From NCBI RefSeq assembly GCF_900108405.1, contig NZ_FNXG01000001.1, forward strand, positions 372,001-436,000: a stretch of 64,000 bases of DNA. The letters are read 5' to 3'. Shown here piece after piece: positions 63,294-64,000 of this stretch. The position numbers were made by a program, and so were the translations under genes. How positions within the stretch are numbered: the first letter of the stretch is position 1; the number at the start of each line of letters is the position of its first letter. The notes under the pieces are model-generated. The model did not search any database. It was not told the origin of the DNA and saw nothing but the letters and a program-made list of their open reading frames with translations. This DNA comes from Paracoccus alkenifer (lineage in GTDB: Bacteria > Pseudomonadota > Alphaproteobacteria > Rhodobacterales > Rhodobacteraceae).

Positions 63294-64000
63294 ATGCTGC
63301 GCATCGACGACATTTCCTATTCCATCGCCGGACGGCCGCTGTTCCAGAACGCCAGCGCGGTGATCCCGGACGGGCACAAGGTCGGGCTGGTCGGCCCGAA
63401 CGGCGCCGGCAAGACCACGCTGTTTCGGCTGATCCGGGGCGAGCTGTCGCTGGACGGCGGCGCCATCACCCTGCCCGCCCGCGCCCGCATCGGCGGCGTC
63501 GCGCAGGAATCGCCCGCGACCGAAGTCAGCGTGCTGGATACGGTGCTGGCCGCCGACACCGAACGTCACGCGCTGCTGGCCGAGGCTGCCTCTGCCAGCG
63601 ACCCCCACCGCATCGCGGAAATCCAGACAAGGCTGGCTGACATCGACGCTTGGTCGGCCGAGGGGCGGGCGGCCGCGATCCTGCAAGGGCTGGGGTTTCC
63701 GCCCGCCGATCAGGCGCGACCCACCGGGGATTTCTCGGGCGGGTGGCGGATGCGGATGGCGCTGGCCGGGGTGCTGTTCGCGCGCCCCGACCTGCTGCTG
63801 CTGGATGAACCGACGAACTATCTCGACCTCGAAGGGGCGCTGTGGCTGGAAACCTATCTGGCGCGCTATCCCCATACCGTCATCGTCATCAGCCACGATC
63901 GCGGGCTGCTGAACCGGGCCGTGGGGTCGATCCTGCATCTCGATGACCGCAAGCTGACGCTGTATTCCGGCGGCTACGACAGTTTCGCCCGCATCCGCGC
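63294..64000 (+). CDS. ABC-F family ATPase, N-terminal part
   Basis: The visible 235 codons start MLRIDDISYSIAGRPLFQNA and contain a full first ABC domain: Walker [12 protein letters not shown], signature FSGGWRMRMALAGVLF, Walker [14 protein letters not shown] and the switch His in VISHDRGLLNRAVGSI. The lack of membrane segments and the LDLEGALWLETYL arm place it in ABC-F (Uup/YheS-like). It probably acts on ribosomes or replication intermediates; the subgroup cannot be fixed without the missing half. The frame continues past the window edge. Confidence 0.9.
   Translation, partial: MLRIDDISYSIAGRPLFQNASAVIPDGHKVGLVGPNGAGKTTLFRLIRGELSLDGGAITLPARARIGGVAQESPATEVSVLDTVLAADTERHALLAEAASASDPHRIAEIQTRLADIDAWSAEGRAAAILQGLGFPPADQARPTGDFSGGWRMRMALAGVLFARPDLLLLDEPTNYLDLEGALWLETYLARYPHTVIVISHDRGLLNRAVGSILHLDDRKLTLYSGGYDSFARIR

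Overview
The window is about 64 kb of high-GC chromosomal DNA from an alphaproteobacterium, most likely a Paracoccus-like member of the Rhodobacteraceae. The basis is the gene set: two overlapping Lrp/AsnC regulators divergent from ilvC, ftsE-ftsX-plsC, a TIGR02302/DUF4175 protein next to lysA, a Hint-domain protein with a CtrA-type upstream site, a B12-dependent ribonucleotide reductase, phaB and a dense set of ATGA-overlapping operons. The genus is inferred, not proven. No rRNA, tRNA, CRISPR array, phage or transposase gene was found.

Layout. 1-3.5 kb: end of a membrane protein gene, then a three-gene signalling operon (exported cofactor-less oxidoreductase-like protein, histidine kinase, LuxR-type response regulator). 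3.5-6.1 kb: an alpha/beta hydrolase, then an AT-richer islet with a TbpB-like lipoprotein gene, a terminator hairpin and a Slam-like outer-membrane gene whose last strands are split off by a frameshift at a G6 tract. 6.4-19.9 kb: thrS, a cold-shock gene, two acyl-CoA synthetases, class II ribonucleotide reductase, a GMC oxidoreductase with its small subunit, glyoxalase and several small conserved genes. 20-25 kb: a cobalamin riboswitch followed by btuB (interrupted by an in-frame TAG), btuF, btuC and btuD. 25-34 kb: DsbA-like and rhodanese-like periplasmic proteins, EttA, a sulfotransferase, RimO, the Hint protein and an ABC-2 exporter.

34-44 kb: ftsE-ftsX-plsC, a zinc-ribbon protein, TIGR02302 protein, lysA, two tiny lipoproteins, argH and divergent tlpA. 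44-50 kb: an EAL protein, phaB, a HAD nucleotidase, a UbiH-type hydroxylase, the Lrp pair and ilvC. 51-59 kb: dnaE and a complete BMP-type nucleoside ABC importer. 59-64 kb: dps, acpP, fabG, fabD, ndk, a second cold-shock gene and the start of an ABC-F ATPase.

Two repeat families stand out. The first is a dispersed hairpin-plus-GGATATTT element (eight clear copies, three in an extended form with compensatory stem changes, one of them inside the plsC reading frame). The second is a palindrome beginning GTAGGGTGCGTGG, present as an inverted pair after phaB and as a tandem array of about 93-bp units between ubiH and the Lrp genes.

Functional links: the riboswitch, the broken cobalamin receptor and the B12-dependent reductase bear on cobalamin economy; acpP, fabG, fabD and plsC cover fatty acid and phospholipid synthesis; lysA, argH and ilvC cover amino acid synthesis.
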